Assembly (NCBI GenBank): GCA_949357655.1
Contig: CASHTG010000017.1
Coordinates: 1,054,001 to 1,118,000 of the forward strand
Reading direction: 5' to 3'
Length of the DNA stretch: 64,000 bases
Source of the DNA: Parascedosporium putredinis
Taxonomy: Eukaryota > Ascomycota > Sordariomycetes > Microascales > Microascaceae
In this document: positions 60,513 to 64,000 of the stretch, in pieces
How positions within the stretch are numbered: the first letter of the stretch is position 1
Layout: each line of letters opens with the position of its first letter
Program-made: the position numbers and the translations under genes
Notes under the pieces: generated by a model
The model's database searches: none
The model's input: the letters and a program-made list of their open reading frames with translations, nothing else
What the model was told of the DNA's origin: nothing

Positions 60513-63500
60513 GGTGAAAAAGGGTGACGAGGGGACGAGGGTGTGTGTGTGTGTGATGCAAGGAGTGGAATAGGAGCCCGGCGACGGGGTCGGTCAGAGG
60601 GTGTAAACGAGAAAGGAAGGAAAGAGTGTAGAAAGTTGGGTCTAAGTGAGTGACTGGAGGCGAGAAGCTGCAAGGAGGGTTGATGAGGGATGGGAAAACT
60701 AAGACTCTGATAGACGGCGAAACACTGACCTCTATATAGGAAGAGGACGAGGCAGCGGGAGATTCGGAAGCACGCCTGTCAAGGGGCTGCGACCATGCTG
60801 CTTCAGGAATTCGTGTCTTGCCCTCACGAATACCTTTCTGGGCGGTCAGCTTGTCGGTGGATGAGGGCAGACTGGCGATGGGGTGCTTCTGCTCGGACAA
60901 CCCGATTGCGTCCGTCGGCCTCTTGGCCTGCCGGCAAGCCTCGCCCGAACCAGAGCATTTACATCTAGTAGCCTTTTGACAGCCGGGCAGGGATCATGAG
61001 AAGAAAGCGCCGGGGCTAGATGGCTAGACGCTGGGCATCTTTGGAACCTGTTCCAGACCAGCTCTGGGAGCTAGCCGGTGTCATTACATCTTTGGCATCT
61101 CCCATCGGAGCCGAAGGGTCTACGCTGGGCGCGAGGGCCCCAGCTAACCGGCAAGCGGCGGGCTAGGGCATCAGAGACAGGGAAAAGCTATTTCGAGAGT
61201 GATAGGGCAAGGTGGACACCGGGGCGGAGACATCATTCAGGGGAGGAGGGTCCGCCATCACGGCTTTTGGGAGTGTTGCGGGCATGCATCCAGCTTTTCT
61301 CTGATACATCTCATCTCAAGGTGCATATCGACGAGCGCAGACCCATGGGAAGCATTGTGATAGCTCCCAACTTCTCGACTAGTACGTCCCTTGGCTGTCT
61401 TTGCCTATCGTCCGCGGGGAGTAAAGATCCGCGCTCTATCTGCCTCCTAACCTATATGAGCGGAGGCGGGATGGTGACGATCGTTGCCCTCCGAATGTGA
61501 ATGTCTTGCATCTATGGCGGAAAAATAAAAAGGGATGAAAAAAAAAAAAGAAAGAAAAGGTCCCCAGGGCCGTTCATAACTAGCTCATGGTCCCTGCTTC
61601 CGCGCTTGCTTAGTGTAAGCGTGTGTCTTGACCCGCACACCCGCAGCGTTGACAGGCCTGACATGCTTGACGCCGCTCTACAGTTTGTGGGGAGATGTCT
61701 CTATTCATCCCCATGTGGGGGGGCGCGCTCTCTGTTCGTGGAGCAAAGGGAGACTCGACGGTGCTTCGCCCGCCCTAGACTTGACTTGCGGGAGGGCGGG
61801 AAGCTGTCGGAGGAAGAAATGAGAAACCACGGACACACAAAATTGTCCGACTTCACGAAGCCCGCCATGTCTAAGCATCGTATCGGAGAATGGAAACAAA
61901 AAGGCGTCTTTCTACGTTCGAGGTGGAAGAGACATCAGGGTTGTTCATAGTACACGCCCATTTGATGACTTCAAGGACTCGGCGTCCGTGGGAAACAAGC
62001 AAAGCCCGATCATCTGCTATGCACCCTTATCGAGTTTGCCCACCTCCCTGGGCTCGATCTGGCATCCGATCCGTCCTCAGTCCTTGAGAGATGAGAGATG
62101 GGATTTGCACGCATCTTCCCTGGATTGGATTACGACAAGTTTCTGTTTTCGGACAAACCTGCTTTTAGAAAAGGAAGTTGAGCCATCCACCCACCGAGGG
62201 ACGGCGTCGACTCCGCCGGATCCTGCTTTTTTCCCAAGACACGACGGACATTTTAGATCCAGGGGCGGCGGACGGCGGAAGTGTCGATCACTGGCTAGGC
62301 ATCGTGCATCGTATCCGCCCAGACGACTTTGGGAAATCATGGGACTCGAGATGAGAAGAGGAAAAAACAAACCCGAAAAAAGGAACCCCAAAACTAAGTG
62401 GCAAGCAGCCGAGGCGATCGTAATCGAGTCGTCATTGACTCTCACCGGATGAGCTCGCAAGCCAAGATCCCTTGCCCTCCTATCCATCAACGACATGCTG
62501 AGAAAATGTCTCAAGTCGGGAAATTTTGGCAGCTTGATGGCTGCACTTCGCTCGAAATGGGCTGGATCTCTTGGCTTGCTCAGGAAAAAAACGAAAGGGA
62601 AAATGGAGAAGAAAAGCCTGCTGCTGCCCATGCCTTCCTAGACTCTTGCTTTTCGGCCGTTGGTAGCGGCGTCAACTCCACAAAAAGCCCCGGCTGGGCA
62701 TCAGATAGATCCATCTACTATCTCGTCCTTAGCCTGGGCCGCTGTTTGACGGAAGAATCATAGTCGACATGTGAAATGAGATGAGTTCCTGGAGAGATGG
62801 GTCCATCTTGCATTGTTATCGTTCTCGAGCGTTTCTTGGCGTATAATTTCAAAAGTCCGGCCAGGTAAAACGTGGGCATTGATCGCGGCGTCGAGGCCTA
62901 CAAGAGGTTAAAAAAGGATTCCGATCGGCCCCCCTCCTTTCGCAAGATGTGACTAGCAAAAGGCCATCGCACGCACGCGGGTCGTGATTACTGATTAATT
63001 TCGTCGAGAGCATCTCGAGCCAATATTCACGTCGGAGGTGGCCGATGGTGAACATTTATCATTGATCCCCTCCGGAGCGGCCCCCAGCTTTCGAAAGTGC
63101 CTGCAACGACGGTCCACACGGCCAAGTCGCAGCTACTGACACCTTGCAAGGGGATTGGATCTTATTTGGTGGGCATCCGCGCCGGTTTTCGCTATCGCGT
63201 TCAATGTTGGTGGATGGAGATGGCTCAGGCGCTCCGCTCGAGGCTACCGAATGCAGATATGAGCCCCGGTTCAAAATGTTGGTTTGGGGAAGGTGGTACC
63301 AACGCACCGGCTCCAGTCGGCTGCATGGGATTTGATCGCTTCTAAAACGCGCCAAACTTGTTATCGCCCGCGCGCGGCCAATCGATCTTATTAGTCGTCC
63401 TGGATGGCTGGGGTTCCCCTCCGACTGGAGCCGGCCGACCGGCTGACCACATGCTTTCGCGATGAGGGCCATCTCGTGGCAACTTTTATCGACCTATTTA

Positions 63501-63896
63501 TTTCCCACCAGGGGACATCACGAGAACACGTTGATCTACCATAGTCTGGCGGGCGGGGATTTGTTCTTCTTTTCTTCTTCTCCATTCCCATTTCTACCCT
63601 TCATCTCCCCGGCTGAAAAAGCGTAGTGACTGTTGAAGAATAATTCGCACAAGTGCACTTTTCGCCAGCAAACGAGACGCGAATTATCATAGTGAGCCGC
63701 ACGCGAAGCGTCGACAGACCCCGTTGATCTTGAGGCCCGAAATCCAAAACAAATTTCTTTTCCCCTCTTCTCGCTTCATTTCTTTTTACACCAGGACGCA
63801 ACCATCCCTCCAAACCCCGACGTCCGCCTGTGCTGGTCCTGCATGCCGTTGTGAACCCAACCCGCCACCGCGCTCGCTGCAACTTTCGACCCCGCC
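60513..63896. other. Divergent intergenic region
   Basis: About 3.4 kb between the secreted Thr-rich gene (-) and the oxygenase gene (+). No supported gene. It has a (GT)n stretch at 60540-60553 just before the secreted gene, a TATA box at 60733-60740 and an A-run at about 61538-61550. Confidence 0.5.
60733..60740 (-). promoter_or_regulatory. TATA box upstream of the Thr-rich secreted protein gene
   Basis: CTATATAG, self-complementary with a TATATA core, lies about 222 bases upstream of the start codon at 60512. A CA microsatellite lies between the two. The role is inferred from sequence and position. Confidence 0.45.
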
Positions 63897-64000
63897 ATGG
63901 CTGCCCCGCACGACCTTCCGATGGAACTTCCCGTCATCGACCTCGACGTCTACCTCCACCAGGACATCGACTCGTCGCTCGTCCAAGACGAGTGCAAAAA
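63897..64000 (+). CDS. Start of probable 2-oxoglutarate/Fe(II) oxygenase, cut by window edge
   Basis: The 34 visible residues begin MAAPHDLPMELPVIDLDVYL and end near VQDECK. The PVIDLD block followed by a helical segment is the usual N-terminus (DIOX_N) of isopenicillin-N-synthase-like oxygenases. The start has a good CCGCCATGG context. The Fe-binding and 2-oxoglutarate-binding motifs lie outside the window, so catalysis and substrate cannot be judged. The identification rests on a short segment. Confidence 0.5.
   Translation, partial: MAAPHDLPMELPVIDLDVYLHQDIDSSLVQDECK

Overview
The window is chromosomal DNA of a filamentous ascomycete, most likely a Sordariomycete. Genes carry short GT-AG introns (about 70-190 bases) with CTAAC/CTAAY-type branch sites, coding DNA is GC-rich, and intergenic DNA is long with many pyrimidine-rich tracts and CA microsatellites. 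The species cannot be named from the sequence alone. No tRNA, rRNA, transposon or CRISPR array was recognised.

Layout. 1-10.5 kb: no gene I can support. 10.5-16.4 kb: a DUF2841/YDR124W-like protein and an RMD1/RMD8-type DUF155 membrane protein, both +. 17.1-23.8 kb: an NHP10-like HMG-box protein with an INO80F coiled coil (-), a saccharopine-dehydrogenase-like reductase (+) and chaperonin subunit CCT8 (-). 27.5-32.2 kb: a RING-H2/PHD protein and mitoribosomal protein mL46/MRPL17 (both +). 33.0-36.8 kb: cohesin SMC3 (-). 39.5-51.0 kb: a + strand run of MOT1, CDC37 and ATG17. 52.8-60.5 kb: two secreted-protein genes (-), a GH45-family endoglucanase-like protein and a Thr-rich protein with four evenly spaced Kex2-type Lys-Arg sites. 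63.9 kb to the end: the start of a probable 2-oxoglutarate-dependent oxygenase (+), cut by the window edge.

Most of the middle is conserved housekeeping: chromatin and transcription (NHP10/INO80, MOT1), cohesion (SMC3), protein folding (CCT8, CDC37), mitochondrial translation (mL46) and autophagy (ATG17). The secreted genes lie in the gene-poor, repeat-richer right third. The genes are neighbours, not an obvious functional cluster.

Two points stand out. First, twelve of the thirteen complete genes have reading frames broken by single-base shifts, nearly all at homopolymers and nearly all one base too short; I count about 27 in 25 kb of coding sequence. This looks like a sequencing or assembly artefact, not pseudogenes, and it means a frameshifted, poorly conserved gene could be hidden in the 'empty' regions. 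Second, the best candidate for new biology is the Thr-rich secreted protein at 58.7-60.5 kb, which looks like a Kex2-processed precursor of amphipathic Leu/Asp-rich peptides. The GH45 protein is also unusual: it keeps the nucleophile-side WDCCKP motif but has Ala where the family's second catalytic Asp is expected.
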